Shown: in pieces, positions 8,830 through 17,417 of the stretch
Position numbering within the stretch: the stretch's first letter is position 1
Layout of the letters: every line of letters begins with the position of its first letter
Source: Pseudoxanthomonas sp. J35
GTDB taxonomy: Bacteria; Pseudomonadota; Gammaproteobacteria; Xanthomonadales; Xanthomonadaceae
Assembly (NCBI RefSeq): GCF_000513995.1
Contig: NZ_AZVB01000007.1
Location: 100,529 to 164,528 of the forward strand
Direction: 5' to 3'
Length of the DNA stretch: 64,000 nt
Position numbers and translations under genes: made by a program
The notes under the pieces: generated by a model
The model's input: the letters and a program-made list of their open reading frames with translations, nothing else
The model's database searches: none
Told to the model about the DNA's origin: nothing

Positions 8830-9634
8830 GCCGCGGCTGCTGCTGGCCGCCATCGCCGTCGCGCTGCTGGCAGCAGCGTGCGCCAGGCCGGCGAAGGTCA
8901 AACCCCCGAAGATCAAGGGCACCGAGCAGGTTGCCCCCACCTACAAGCTCCAGGACGGCCCGGAAACGAAGCGCCGGGTCCAGGTGGTCGAGCTGCTGGG
9001 CCTGGCGGGGCAGCGTTTCGCCGGCGGCGAGTTCGACGCGGCCGAGGCGCAGGTGCGCAAGGCGCTGAAGCTGGATCCGTCGGTGGTGGACGCCTACACC
9101 CTGCTGGGGGCGATCGCCGACCGCAAGGGCAATGCCGAGGTGGCCGGCCAGCATTACCGCCGCGCCGCCGAGCTGGCCCCGGAGCGGGGCGACGTGCTCA
9201 ACAACTACGGCGCCTGGCTGTGCGCCAATGGCTACCCGGCCGAGGCGCTGGTCTGGTTCGACCGGGCATTGGCCTCGCCGGGCTACCGCACCCCGGGCTC
9301 GGCCCTGGCCAATGCCGGCAGCTGCGCCCTGCGGACGGGGCAGCGCGAGCGCGCCGAACGTGACCTGCGTCGCGCTCTGGAAATCGAACCCCGGAATATC
9401 CATGCATTGGCCAGCATGGCCGAGTATCAATATGGCCAGGGGAACTACTTCGAGGCGCGTGCGTTCGCGGAACGTAGACTGGCCGCTGGGCCGGCCGACG
9501 CATCCGTGTTACAACTCGCGGCCAGGATCGAAGAAAGGCTTGGCGACAGGGCGGCCGCCAGTCGGTACCAACAGCGGCTCAGGGCGGAGTTCCCGGAGGC
9601 CGCTACTGCAGAGACCGGGGAAGATCCACAGTGA
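8813..9634 (+). CDS. pilW: Type IV pilus biogenesis/stability lipoprotein PilW (PilF), TPR protein
   Basis: Outer-membrane TPR lipoprotein (pilotin) that helps assemble the PilQ secretin multimer for type IV pili. The 273-residue product has a signal peptide with lipobox LAAAC near residue 23, followed by about six TPR helices-turn-helices (for example [20 protein letters not shown] and [20 protein letters not shown]). It overlaps rlmN and its TGA overlaps the rodZ start, the arrangement usual in gammaproteobacteria. ATG codons occur at 8813 and 8819; either is possible. Confidence 0.9.
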   Translation: MAMRPEPRLLLAAIAVALLAAACARPAKVKPPKIKGTEQVAPTYKLQDGPETKRRVQVVELLGLAGQRFAGGEFDAAEAQVRKALKLDPSVVDAYTLLGAIADRKGNAEVAGQHYRRAAELAPERGDVLNNYGAWLCANGYPAEALVWFDRALASPGYRTPGSALANAGSCALRTGQRERAERDLRRALEIEPRNIHALASMAEYQYGQGNYFEARAFAERRLAAGPADASVLQLAARIEERLGDRAAASRYQQRLRAEFPEAATAETGEDPQ

Positions 9635-10470
9635 TGCACGATTCCAGCGCGAACATCCTGGGTGATGCGCTTGGTTGTGGTGCGCGCCTGCGCGAAGCGC
9701 GGGAGTCGGCCGGGCTTGGCCTGGCGGAAGTGGCGTCGCGCCTGCGCATGCCGCTGCACGTGGTGGAGGCGCTCGAGGCCGGGCGCTGGGAAGTGATCGG
9801 CGCCACGGTGTTCGTGCGCGGCCAGCTGCGCAGCTACGCGAAGCTGCTGGGCATCGACATCGAACCGTTCCTGGAGACCACCGTGGCCCCGGCCGTGCCG
9901 GTGGAGCTGGTCAGCCACGCGCACACCCCGCGCTACCAGCGCTGGGTGGAGAACATGGGCCGGCGCATGGTCTACGGCGTGATCACCATCGCCATCGCCG
10001 TGCCGGTCTGGCTGGCCACCCGTTCGCACCTCACCGAAGCGCCGCCGGCGACCGCTTCGCTGGACGCGGTGCCGCCGCCGCTGGTCGCCGACGCGCCGGC
10101 CCAGTCCAGCCTGCCGGCACCGCCGCCGGTGCAGCCGGAAAGCAGCGGTCCGTACATGGCCTCGCTGGCGCCGGCCGTGGGCCGGACCGCCGCCGCGCCG
10201 GTGGACGACGACGTCATCCAGCTCGAATTCAGCGGCGAAAGCTGGCTGCAGGTGAGCGGCCGCGACGGCCGCGTGGTGGAGCAGGGCCTGATGCGCGCCG
10301 GCGAGAGCCGCCGCCTCGATCCGGCCTCGGTGGGCAGCGTGGTGCTGGGCAATGCCGCGGTGGTACGGGTTCAGCAATCCGGCAGTATCGTGGACCTGGC
10401 GCCGTACAGGCGGGCGAACGTCGCCCGCTTTGCGGTATCCTCTGACGGTTCCGTCACCGGCGCCGAATAA
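9634..10470 (+). CDS. rodZ: RodZ-like cytoskeletal membrane protein (HTH + DUF4115)
   Basis: Links the MreB cytoskeleton to the cell-wall elongation machinery. The protein of about 278 residues has a cytoplasmic Xre-like helix-turn-helix (GARLREARESAGLGLAEVAS, residues about 17-36), one membrane helix near residue 110 (MVYGVITIAIAVPVWLA), and a Pro/Ala-rich periplasmic linker. The C-terminal DUF4115 beta domain begins IQLEFSGESWLQV near residue 191. The ATG at 9634 overlaps the pilW stop; a GTG one codon earlier is possible. The next gene is yfgM, so ispG, which often sits here, is absent. Confidence 0.88.
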   Translation: MHDSSANILGDALGCGARLREARESAGLGLAEVASRLRMPLHVVEALEAGRWEVIGATVFVRGQLRSYAKLLGIDIEPFLETTVAPAVPVELVSHAHTPRYQRWVENMGRRMVYGVITIAIAVPVWLATRSHLTEAPPATASLDAVPPPLVADAPAQSSLPAPPPVQPESSGPYMASLAPAVGRTAAAPVDDDVIQLEFSGESWLQVSGRDGRVVEQGLMRAGESRRLDPASVGSVVLGNAAVVRVQQSGSIVDLAPYRRANVARFAVSSDGSVTGAE

Positions 10471-10544
10471 GCCGGCCCGGCCGGCGCTCCACCACAAGGC
10501 AACACGCAAGCCCCCGCCGGCCACCGCGCGGGGCAGGGAACTGC

Positions 10545-11171
10545 ATGGCAATCGACGACCTGCTGGACGAGCACGAACAGGGCGAACGCGTTCGCGCCTG
10601 GCTCCGCAACAACGCACTGGGCATCCTGGGCGGCCTGGTCCTGGGCATCGCCGCGATCTACGGCTGGCAGTGGTGGGGCCGCCACCAGGCGCAACAGCAG
10701 CAGCAGGCGCACGCGTCCTACGCCGAGGCGATGAAGCAGCTGGAAGCCGGGGAGACCGGCAAGGCCGGCGCACTGCTGGCCGGGCAGGGGGGCACCTACG
10801 CGACCCTCGCCGCGCTGCGCGTGGCCAAGGCCCAGGTCGAGGCGGGCAAGATCGAGGAAGCCATCACCACGCTGCGTGGCATCCAGGCCGATCCGGCCCT
10901 GCAGGCCGTGGTCGACGAACGCCTGGCCCAGCTGTACACCGCCGCCGGCAAGCCGGACGAGGCGTTGAAGCAGCTGGAAGGCGAGACCGGCAGCGCCGCG
11001 CTGGAGCTGCGCGGCGACGCGCTGCTGGCCTCCGGCAAGCGCGACGAGGCGCGCGATGCCTACGCCGAGGCGTTGACCGGCACCGACGTGGCTTCGCCGG
11101 CCCGGCGCCGCATCGAACTCAAGCTCCAGGAAACCGGCGGCCAGGTGCCCGAGCCGGCGGAGGCGACCTGA
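10545..11171 (+). CDS. yfgM: YfgM-like ancillary SecYEG translocon subunit (TPR protein)
   Basis: Inner-membrane protein with a single N-terminal membrane helix (ALGILGGLVLGIAAIYGWQW, residues about 25-44) and a periplasmic TPR_21 domain to residue 208. It belongs to the YfgM family, which works with PpiD at the Sec translocon. It is followed after 1 bp by bamB, the conserved yfgM-bamB-der order. No full-length enzymatic motif is present, as expected. Confidence 0.85.
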   Translation: MAIDDLLDEHEQGERVRAWLRNNALGILGGLVLGIAAIYGWQWWGRHQAQQQQQAHASYAEAMKQLEAGETGKAGALLAGQGGTYATLAALRVAKAQVEAGKIEEAITTLRGIQADPALQAVVDERLAQLYTAAGKPDEALKQLEGETGSAALELRGDALLASGKRDEARDAYAEALTGTDVASPARRRIELKLQETGGQVPEPAEAT

Positions 11172-11172
11172 C

Positions 11173-12369
11173 ATGCTGACCAGGAACATGATCCGCGCCG
11201 TCGCCGGCGCCACCCTGCTGGTGCTGGCGCTGTCCGGCTGCTCGACCATGAAGGGCTGGTTCCGTGGCAAGGACGCGGAGGCCAAGAAGGCCGCCGAACC
11301 GGCCGAGCTGGTCGATTTCCAGGCCACGATCAAGCCGCGCAAGATCTGGTCGGCCAACCTGGGCGACGGCGAGCAGCGCATCGGCGCGCGCCAGACCCCG
11401 GCGCTGGCCGACGGCCGCGTGTACGCGGCCGCCGCCGAAGGCACGGTCACCGCGCTGGACCTGCATACCGGCAAGGAAGCGTGGCGCTTCAAGGCCGACA
11501 AGAAGGAAGGCCTGCGCCTGGCCGGCGGCCCCGGCGTGGGCGAGGGCCTGGTCGTGGTCGGCGGCCTCGGCGGCGAAGTCATCGCGCTGGATGCCGCCAA
11601 CGGCAGCGAGCGCTGGCGCGCCAAGGTGACCAGCGAGGTCATCGTGGCCCCGCTGGTGGTCCAGGGCCTGGTCATCGTGCGCAGCAACGACGGCCGGATC
11701 TCGACCTTCGACGCTTCGAGCGGCGAGCGCCGCTGGTTCTCCGAACACGAGCTGCCGCCGCTGACCGTGCGCGGCAACGCGCCGCTGGCCTACGGCCCGG
11801 GCGTGCTGTTCTCGGGCAACGACGACGGCACCCTGACCGCGATCGCGCTGCAGGACGGCCGCGTGCTGTGGGAGCAGATGGTCGGCACCGGCGAGGGCCG
11901 CACCGAGCTGGAGCGCATGTCCGACGTGGACAGCGCGCCGCTGATCGACGGCACCCAGCTGTTCGCCAGCAGCTTCAAGAACCGCACCATCGCCATCGAC
12001 GGCCCCAGCGGCCGGCCGATGTGGCAGAGCGAGCACGGCGGCATCGGCGGCATGGCCGCCGCGCCGTCCGGCCTGCTGTTGTCCAGCCCGGCGGGCACCG
12101 TGTACATGCTCGACAAGTACAGCGGCGCGGCGCTGTGGTCGCAGCCGGCGCTGGCGCGCCGCTCGCTGACCGGGCCGGTGGTGCATGGCGATTACGCCGT
12201 GGTCGCCGACTACGACGGCTACGTGCACTGGCTGAGCCTGGCCGACGGCCAGTTCGTCGCGCGCGAGCGCGTCGGCGGCAAGGCGGTGAAAGGCCAGCCG
12301 CAGGTGGCCGATGGAATCCTCGTGGTGCAGAACGTCGAAGGCGGCCTGACCGCTTTCCGTCTGGACTGA
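11173..12369 (+). CDS. bamB: Outer membrane protein assembly factor BamB
   Basis: Lipoprotein of the BAM complex that folds outer-membrane beta-barrels. The signal peptide has lipobox LALSGC with Cys23. The remaining roughly 370 residues contain repeated PQQ-like beta-propeller blades (for example GTVTALDLHTGKEAWRF, GEVIALDAANGSERWR, GTLTAIALQDGRVLWEQ). The length of 398 is normal. It sits 1 bp after yfgM and 27 bp before der. Confidence 0.95.
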   Translation: MLTRNMIRAVAGATLLVLALSGCSTMKGWFRGKDAEAKKAAEPAELVDFQATIKPRKIWSANLGDGEQRIGARQTPALADGRVYAAAAEGTVTALDLHTGKEAWRFKADKKEGLRLAGGPGVGEGLVVVGGLGGEVIALDAANGSERWRAKVTSEVIVAPLVVQGLVIVRSNDGRISTFDASSGERRWFSEHELPPLTVRGNAPLAYGPGVLFSGNDDGTLTAIALQDGRVLWEQMVGTGEGRTELERMSDVDSAPLIDGTQLFASSFKNRTIAIDGPSGRPMWQSEHGGIGGMAAAPSGLLLSSPAGTVYMLDKYSGAALWSQPALARRSLTGPVVHGDYAVVADYDGYVHWLSLADGQFVARERVGGKAVKGQPQVADGILVVQNVEGGLTAFRLD

Positions 12370-12396
12370 CGGACGGATGCAGGCAGGGATCGCGCC

Positions 12397-13794
12397 ATGT
12401 TGCCGCTGGTTGCCCTGGTCGGACGGCCGAATGTCGGCAAGTCGACCCTTTTCAATGCGCTGACCCGCAGCCGCGACGCGCTGGTCCACGACGAACCCGG
12501 GGTCACCCGCGACCGCCATTACGGCGTGTGCCGGCTCGACCCCGACCGGCCGTTCCTGCTGGTCGATACTGGCGGCATCGCCGGCGAGGAGGAAGGCCTG
12601 GCCGGCGCCACCGCACGGCAGGCCCGCGCCGCGGCGGCCGAGGCCGACCTGATCCTGTTCGTGGTCGACGGCCGCGAAGGCACCTCGGCGCTGGACGACG
12701 AGATCCTGGCCTGGCTGCGCAAGCTGGCGCGGCCGACGCTGCTGGTCATCAACAAGATCGACGGCACCTTCGAGGAAGCCGTGCGCGGCGAGTTCGCGCG
12801 CTACGGCTTCGCCGACATGCTGGCCGTGTCCGCCGCCCACCGCCAGGGCCTGGACGACCTGCACGCCGAGGTCCTCGGGCGCCTGCCGGAAGAGGGCAGC
12901 GGCGAGGAGCTGGACAACGATCCCGACCGCCTGCGCATCGCCTTCGTCGGCCGCCCCAACGTGGGCAAGTCGACCCTGGTGAACCGCCTGCTGGGCGAGG
13001 AGCGGATGATCGCTTCCGAGGTCCCTGGGACGACCCGCGACTCGATCGCGGCGGACCTGGAGCGCGACGGCAAGCTCTACCGGCTGGTCGACACCGCCGG
13101 CATCCGCCGCCGCGGCAAGGTCGAGGAGGCGGTCGAGAAGTTCAGCGTGGTCAAGACCATGCAGGCCATCGAGCGCTGCCAGGTCGCGGTGCTGATGCTC
13201 GACGCCACCGAGGGCGTGACCGACCAGGACGCCACCGTGCTCGGCGCGGTGCTCGACGCCGGCCGTGCGCTGGTGATCGCGGTCAACAAGTGGGACGGCC
13301 TGACCACCTACCAGCGCGAGCAGGCCGAGGCGCTGCTGTCGCGGAAGCTCTCGTTCGTGCCCTGGGCCGAATCGGTGCGCATCTCGGCCAGGCACGGTTC
13401 CGGCCTGCGCGAGCTGTTCCGCGCGATCCACCGCGCCCATGCCTCGGCGATCCGCACCTTCAGCACCAGCGAGGTGAACAAGGCGCTGGAGATCGCGTAC
13501 GAGACCAATCCGCCGCCGAGCGTGCGCGGCCACGTCGCCAAGCTGCGCTATGTGCACCCGGGCGGCGAGAACCCGCCGACCTTCGTGGTCCACGGCACGC
13601 GCCTGAAGGAGCTGCCGGAGGCGTACAAGCGCTACCTGGAGAACTTCTTCCGCAAGCGCTTCAAGCTGGTCGGCACGCCGGTGCGCATGCTGTTCCGCGA
13701 AGGCGCCAATCCGTACGAAGGGAAGAAGAACGAGCTGACCGACCGCCAAGTCGCGCGCAAGCGCCGGCTCATGCGCCACGTCAAGCGCAAGTGA
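12397..13794 (+). CDS. der: Ribosome-assembly GTPase Der (EngA)
   Basis: Double-GTPase required for maturation of the 50S subunit. The 465-residue protein carries two complete G domains: Walker [10 protein letters not shown] at about residue 8 and again near residue 186, with G3 DTGGI and DTAGI and G4 NKID and NKWD. A C-terminal KH-like domain ends the protein ([21 protein letters not shown]). The mobA frame opens 2 bp after its stop, so translation of mobA is likely coupled to der. Confidence 0.97.
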   Translation: MLPLVALVGRPNVGKSTLFNALTRSRDALVHDEPGVTRDRHYGVCRLDPDRPFLLVDTGGIAGEEEGLAGATARQARAAAAEADLILFVVDGREGTSALDDEILAWLRKLARPTLLVINKIDGTFEEAVRGEFARYGFADMLAVSAAHRQGLDDLHAEVLGRLPEEGSGEELDNDPDRLRIAFVGRPNVGKSTLVNRLLGEERMIASEVPGTTRDSIAADLERDGKLYRLVDTAGIRRRGKVEEAVEKFSVVKTMQAIERCQVAVLMLDATEGVTDQDATVLGAVLDAGRALVIAVNKWDGLTTYQREQAEALLSRKLSFVPWAESVRISARHGSGLRELFRAIHRAHASAIRTFSTSEVNKALEIAYETNPPPSVRGHVAKLRYVHPGGENPPTFVVHGTRLKELPEAYKRYLENFFRKRFKLVGTPVRMLFREGANPYEGKKNELTDRQVARKRRLMRHVKRK

Positions 13795-13795
13795 G

Positions 13796-14386
13796 GTGGC
13801 GGCGGTGTTCGCCGCCGATGCGCTGACCCTGGGCCTGCTGGCCGGCGGCCTCGGCAGCCGCCTCGGCGGCGTCGACAAGGCCTGGCTGCAGCGCGACGGC
13901 ATCCCGCAGGTATTGCGCTTCGCCCACCGCTTTCCTGGCGAGACCGGCCCGGTGCTGGTCAGCGCCAACCGCGACCTGCAGCGCTATGCCGAAGCCGGCC
14001 TGCAGGCCGTGCCCGACCGCCTCCCGGCCGGCAGCGGGCCGCTGGCGGGGATCGAGGTGCTGGCCGACGCGTGCACGACGCCGTGGCTGCTGACCCTGCC
14101 GGTGGACCTGTTCGACGTGAACGACTGCCTGGTGCGCACGCTGGCCAGCGGCGCGTCCGATGCCGGGGCGGTGGCCGAGGATGGAGACGGGCTGCAGCCG
14201 CTGGTTGCGCTGTACCGCGCGGCACCGCTGCGTTCCGCGCTCACCGGGGCGATTGCCGCCGGCGAACTGGCTCCGCGCCGGTTGCAGGAACGCCTGCAAC
14301 TGCCATGCGTGCGCTTCGCCGGCGTACGCTTCGGCAACCTCAACACCCCGCAGGACCTCGCCGCGGCGCGCATCGCGCTGCCGTGA
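13796..14386 (+). CDS. mobA: Molybdenum cofactor guanylyltransferase
   Basis: Transfers GMP from GTP to molybdopterin, forming the bis-MGD cofactor used by DMSO-reductase-family enzymes. The 196-residue product has the nucleotidyltransferase motif LAGGLGSRLGGVDK at residues 15-28, as in E. coli MobA, and the conserved LPVDLFDV segment near residue 100. The GTG at 13796 lies 2 bp after the der stop; an in-frame GTG at 13805 is the alternative. No strong Shine-Dalgarno is visible, consistent with translational coupling. moeA follows after 22 bp. Confidence 0.92.
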   Translation: MAAVFAADALTLGLLAGGLGSRLGGVDKAWLQRDGIPQVLRFAHRFPGETGPVLVSANRDLQRYAEAGLQAVPDRLPAGSGPLAGIEVLADACTTPWLLTLPVDLFDVNDCLVRTLASGASDAGAVAEDGDGLQPLVALYRAAPLRSALTGAIAAGELAPRRLQERLQLPCVRFAGVRFGNLNTPQDLAAARIALP

Positions 14387-14408
14387 GCGGCCTGCAACGG
14401 AGCCGCCG

Positions 14409-15635
14409 ATGAGTACCGAAGCATTCCCGACCCGGATCGGCCTGGTCGAGGCGCTGGAGATCGTGCGCACGGTCGCCGGTGCGCGTCGCCTGCCGGTGGA
14501 GCCGGTCGCCACCGGCCGCGCTGACGGCCGCGTGCTGGCGTCCGGGGTGATCGCGCCGTCGCCGCTGCCGGCCTTCGACAACAGCGCGATGGATGGCTTC
14601 GCGCTGCGCCACGCGGACCTCTCGGCCAGTGCGCCGACCACGCTGCGCCTGGTGGGCGAGCAGTTCGCGGGAGCCGATGCCGGCCTGGTGGTGGGCCCGG
14701 GCGAATGCGTGCGCATCACCACCGGCGCGCCGCTGCCGCAGGGCGCGGACACGGTGCTGATCAAGGAGAACGCCACGGTCGAGGGCGATCGGGTGGTCGC
14801 GCCGGCAGGCCTCGAGCGCGGCGCGCACGTGCGCCTGCGCGCGGAGGACGTGGCCGAGGGCGACGAGGTGCTGCAGGCCGGGCAGGTGCTGACGCCGGCG
14901 CGGATCGGCCTGGCCGCGTCGCTGGGCATCGACCGCCTGCCGGTGGTGGCGCGGCCGACGGTGGCGGTGTTCGCCAGCGGCGACGAGCTGGTCGAGCCGG
15001 GCATGCCGCTGCGGCCGGGCCAGGTCTACAACAGCAACCGCGACCTGCTGATGGCGCAGCTGCGCGCGCTCGGGCTGGAGCCGGTGGCGTGGCCGACGCT
15101 GCCGGACGATCCGGCGCGGATCGAGGCGGCGCTGGGCGATGCGGTGGACAGCTTCGACGTGGTGCTGACCTGCGGCGGGGTCTCGGCGGGCGAGAAGGAC
15201 CATCTGTCGCGCTGGCTGCAGTCGCGCGGGCGGATCCATTTCTGGAAGGTGCGGATGCGTCCGGGGATGCCGCTGCTGTTCGGCGAGGCGGAGCGGGCGC
15301 TGGTATTGGCGCTGCCGGGCAATCCGGTGTCGACGCTGGTGACGTTCGCGGTGTTCGGGCGGGTGCTGCTGGATGCGCTGCAGGGCCGCGGCGAGCCGCG
15401 GCCGCGCTGGCGGGCGCGGCTGGCGGCGCCATGGCGCAAGGCGCACGAGCGGGCGGAGTTCCTGCGCGGCCGTCTGGGCCAGTCCGCCGACGACGCGGTG
15501 CTGCAGGTCCACCCGAATCCGGCCGACGGTTCCCACCGCCTGCGCGGCGCCGCCGACAGCGACGTGCTGATCGTGCTGGAAGAGGGCGCCCGCGACTACG
15601 CGACCGGCGACCTGGTCGAGGTCCTGCCCCTCTAA
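14409..15635 (+). CDS. moeA: Molybdopterin molybdotransferase
   Basis: Inserts molybdate into adenylylated molybdopterin, a late step of Moco synthesis. The 408-residue protein has the MoeA domain order: an N-terminal region with FDNSAMDGFALR (near residue 56), a molybdopterin-binding MoCF domain with TCGGVSAGEKDH near residue 255 and LPGNPVS near residue 302, and a beta-barrel C-terminal domain. The ATG at 14409 has GGAG 8 nt upstream. It forms a Moco pair with mobA. The next Moco gene (moeB) is separated by 578 bp of repeats. Confidence 0.94.
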   Translation: MSTEAFPTRIGLVEALEIVRTVAGARRLPVEPVATGRADGRVLASGVIAPSPLPAFDNSAMDGFALRHADLSASAPTTLRLVGEQFAGADAGLVVGPGECVRITTGAPLPQGADTVLIKENATVEGDRVVAPAGLERGAHVRLRAEDVAEGDEVLQAGQVLTPARIGLAASLGIDRLPVVARPTVAVFASGDELVEPGMPLRPGQVYNSNRDLLMAQLRALGLEPVAWPTLPDDPARIEAALGDAVDSFDVVLTCGGVSAGEKDHLSRWLQSRGRIHFWKVRMRPGMPLLFGEAERALVLALPGNPVSTLVTFAVFGRVLLDALQGRGEPRPRWRARLAAPWRKAHERAEFLRGRLGQSADDAVLQVHPNPADGSHRLRGAADSDVLIVLEEGARDYATGDLVEVLPL

Positions 15636-15654
15636 CCCTCCGCGGCGACCCCCT

Positions 15655-15676
15655 GTAGAGCGGGGCTTGCCCCGCT
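15655..15676 (+). repeat. GTAG-tipped REP palindrome, copy 1
   Basis: GTAG at the 5' end is followed by the perfect 8-bp palindrome AGCGGGGC-TT-GCCCCGCT. The design matches the GTAG REPs (SMAG family) described in Stenotrophomonas, which are mobilised by RAYT transposases; no RAYT gene is in this window. Confidence 0.8.
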
Positions 15677-15746
15677 GCATTGCGCCCCCGGCAGCAAAGG
15701 CGACAGCAACAGCAACAGCGTGGGACGTGCCGGCGTCGGACGGAGC

Positions 15747-15851
15747 CGCGGCAGCGCGGGGTATGCCGCATCGCGCGGTTCCGCGTCCTGCTCGAACGCG
15801 CGAGCGCGGCACATCCATGTGCCGCTTGCGGCGTACCCCCGCGCTACCGCG
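15747..15851 (+). repeat. Structured dispersed repeat, copy A (105 bp, inverted arms plus inner hairpin)
   Basis: The left arm 15747-15770 and right arm 15827-15851 are near-perfect inverted repeats (about 24 bp). Inside lies a second perfect hairpin, GCGGCACAT-CC-ATGTGCCGC (15806-15825). Sequence similarity to copy B (32793-32901, opposite orientation) extends outward to about 15737-15895. Arm differences between copies A and B are compensated on both sides. Confidence 0.75.
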
Positions 15852-16009
15852 TCTTCGGGTGCGTTTGGCTCGTGGCTTCGTTCTTTGTTCTCCCTCGCCA
15901 TCTCCGGGAGAGGGGCAGGGGGAGGGTGACAACAGCCGTCTCCGTTCCGTCGATGCGTTTGCCGCACCACCTCTTCCGGCGCTTCGATCGGGCCGGTGAG
16001 GCCTGTCGT

Positions 16010-16031
16010 GTAGAGCGGGGCTTGCCCCGCT
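16010..16031 (+). repeat. GTAG-tipped REP palindrome, copy 2 (left half of a BIME pair)
   Basis: GTAG plus AGCGGGGC-TT-GCCCCGCT, identical in the stem to copy 1. It is paired head-to-head with the inverted copy at 16065-16086. Confidence 0.8.
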
Positions 16032-16064
16032 GCTCTTGCCAGACGTCACCTCCGGATACGTGGG

Positions 16065-16086
16065 AGTCGGGCAAGCCCGACTCTAC
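16065..16086 (-). repeat. GTAG-tipped REP palindrome, copy 3 (right half of a BIME pair)
   Basis: On the minus strand this reads GTAG plus AGTCGGGC-TT-GCCCGACT. The stem differs from copy 2 by changes that keep pairing. Together with 16010-16031 it forms a divergent BIME. Confidence 0.78.
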
Positions 16087-16097
16087 CGGTGCAGCGT

Positions 16098-16127
16098 GTA
16101 GCCCGGATAAGCGAAGCGCATCCGGGG
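16098..16127 (+). repeat. REP of second family (GTAGCCCGG type), copy 1
   Basis: Starts GTAGCCCGGAT and ends ATCCGGGG around a short GCG-AA-GCG core. The same design recurs at 31163, 32569 (reverse) and 41682. Confidence 0.75.
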
Positions 16128-16169
16128 AACGGGTGCGGCGGCTCCGTACCCAAAACACAGCGAATCGCG

Positions 16170-16189
16170 CCGGCGGGTTTCCCCGCCGG
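16170..16189 (+). other. Hairpin immediately upstream of moeB
   Basis: CCGGCGGG-TTTC-CCCGCCGG, a perfect 8-bp stem ending 24 nt before the moeB ATG. It could end transcription from moeA or insulate moeB; there is no U-run. Confidence 0.45.
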
Positions 16190-16213
16190 AACCGCCCACC
16201 CATAATCGGGTCC

Positions 16214-17353
16214 ATGTCCATCCCCCAGACAACGCCGCAGCAGGCGCGGGAACGCCAGCGCCAGGGCGCGCTGCTGATCGATATCCGCGAGCCGCACGAA
16301 CGCGCTTCCGGCCAGGCCGAGGGCGCGCTGGCGATCGCGCGCGCCGAGCTGGAGGCCGATCCGGGCCGGCACCTGCCGGACCGGGAGGCCGAGGTGCTGC
16401 TGATCTGCCAGCTCGGCAAACGCTCGCTGGCCACGGCCGAGGTCCTGCACGCGGCCGGCTACCGCAACATCGCCTCGGTCGAGGGCGGCACCACGCGCTG
16501 GGCCGCCGATGGCCTGCCGCTGGTGCGGCCGCAGCTGGAACCGGACGAGGCCGATTTCCTCGAGCGCTATTCGCGCCACCTGCGCCTGCCCGAGGTCGGC
16601 GTGGACGGCCAGCGCCGCCTGGAGAACTCGCGCGTGCTGGTGGTCGGCGCCGGCGGGCTCGGGTCGCCGGCGGCGTTCTACCTGGCTGCCGCCGGCATCG
16701 GCCGCCTGCGCCTGGTGGACGACGACGTGGTCGACCGCAGCAACCTGCAGCGGCAGATCCTGCACGTCGAGGACACCATCGGCGTGCCGAAGGTGGAATC
16801 GGCGCGGCAGCGCCTGTCCGCGCTCAACCCGCGCGTGCGGGTCGAGGCGATCCGGGAGCGGGTGACCTCGGCCAACGTCGAGGCGCTGCTCGAAGGCGTG
16901 GACGTGGTGCTCGACGGCTCCGACAACTTCCCGCTGCGCTACCTGCTCAACGACGCCTGCGTGAAGCTGGGCAAGCCGCTGGTATACGGGGCGGTGCAGC
17001 GCTTCGTCGGCCAGGCCAGCGTGTTCGATGCCGGCCGCGCGCGCGGGCAGTGCCCGTGCTACCGCTGCCTGTTCCCGGAACCGCCGCCGCCGGAATTCGC
17101 GCCCAACTGCGCCGAGGCGGGGGTGTTCGGGGTGCTGCCGGGCATCGTCGGCCTGCTGCAGGCGACCGAGGCGATCAAGCTGCTGCTGGGCCTGGGCGAG
17201 CCGCTGGCCGGACGCCTGCTGCAGTTCGATGCGCTGGCCATGCGCTTCCGCGAGGTTAAGCTGGCGCCGGATCCGGACTGCCCGGTCTGCGCCCCCGGCC
17301 GTCCGTTCCCCGGTTACATCGACTACGCCCGGTTCTGCGGCACCGGCATCTGA
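16214..17353 (+). CDS. moeB: Molybdopterin-synthase adenylyltransferase with N-terminal rhodanese domain
   Basis: E1-like ThiF/MoeB enzyme that adenylylates the C-terminus of a ubiquitin-like sulfur carrier (MoaD or ThiS). Residues 1-100 are a rhodanese domain with candidate active-site Cys65 in LLICQLGKRS. The E1 domain then shows the ATP-binding VVGAGGLGSPAAFYLAAAGI, the R/N-rich RSNLQRQILH, and two CxxC zinc pairs (CPCYRC and CPVC). Eukaryotic MOCS3 has the same two domains in the reverse order, so this enzyme could both activate and sulfurate its carrier. The ATG at 16214 lies 7 nt after CATAAT, so a leaderless start is possible; the frame is open further upstream but runs through repeats. 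Homologues in ThiF sulfur pathways are the alternative. Confidence 0.9.
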   Translation: MSIPQTTPQQARERQRQGALLIDIREPHERASGQAEGALAIARAELEADPGRHLPDREAEVLLICQLGKRSLATAEVLHAAGYRNIASVEGGTTRWAADGLPLVRPQLEPDEADFLERYSRHLRLPEVGVDGQRRLENSRVLVVGAGGLGSPAAFYLAAAGIGRLRLVDDDVVDRSNLQRQILHVEDTIGVPKVESARQRLSALNPRVRVEAIRERVTSANVEALLEGVDVVLDGSDNFPLRYLLNDACVKLGKPLVYGAVQRFVGQASVFDAGRARGQCPCYRCLFPEPPPPEFAPNCAEAGVFGVLPGIVGLLQATEAIKLLLGLGEPLAGRLLQFDALAMRFREVKLAPDPDCPVCAPGRPFPGYIDYARFCGTGI

Positions 17354-17417
17354 GGCGGCCCGCGCGGCGCCATCCCAGTGACATCGCCGGCCCAGGGCCG
17401 GCCTGCAGGAGGAGTGC

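Larger units (their letters stand above)
15636..16213. other. Repeat-rich intergenic region between moeA and moeB
   Basis: These 578 bp hold no credible gene. They contain four REP-like palindromes (15655, 16010, 16065, 16098), one copy of the structured inverted-arm element (15747-15851), a CTCCGGGAGAGGGG-type palindrome near 15905, a short CAACAG-rich run near 15705, and a hairpin just before moeB. Overlapping reading frames here translate to low-complexity Arg/Pro-rich peptides and are rejected. Confidence 0.8.

Noticed and set aside
11119..13968. A 949-codon minus-strand frame opposite bamB and der
   Set aside because: Shadow frame; both sense genes have complete domain evidence.
15680..16213. 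An N-terminal extension of MoeB through the repeat region
   Set aside because: The extension translates REP and structured repeats into Arg/Pro-rich sequence; homologues start at the rhodanese domain.
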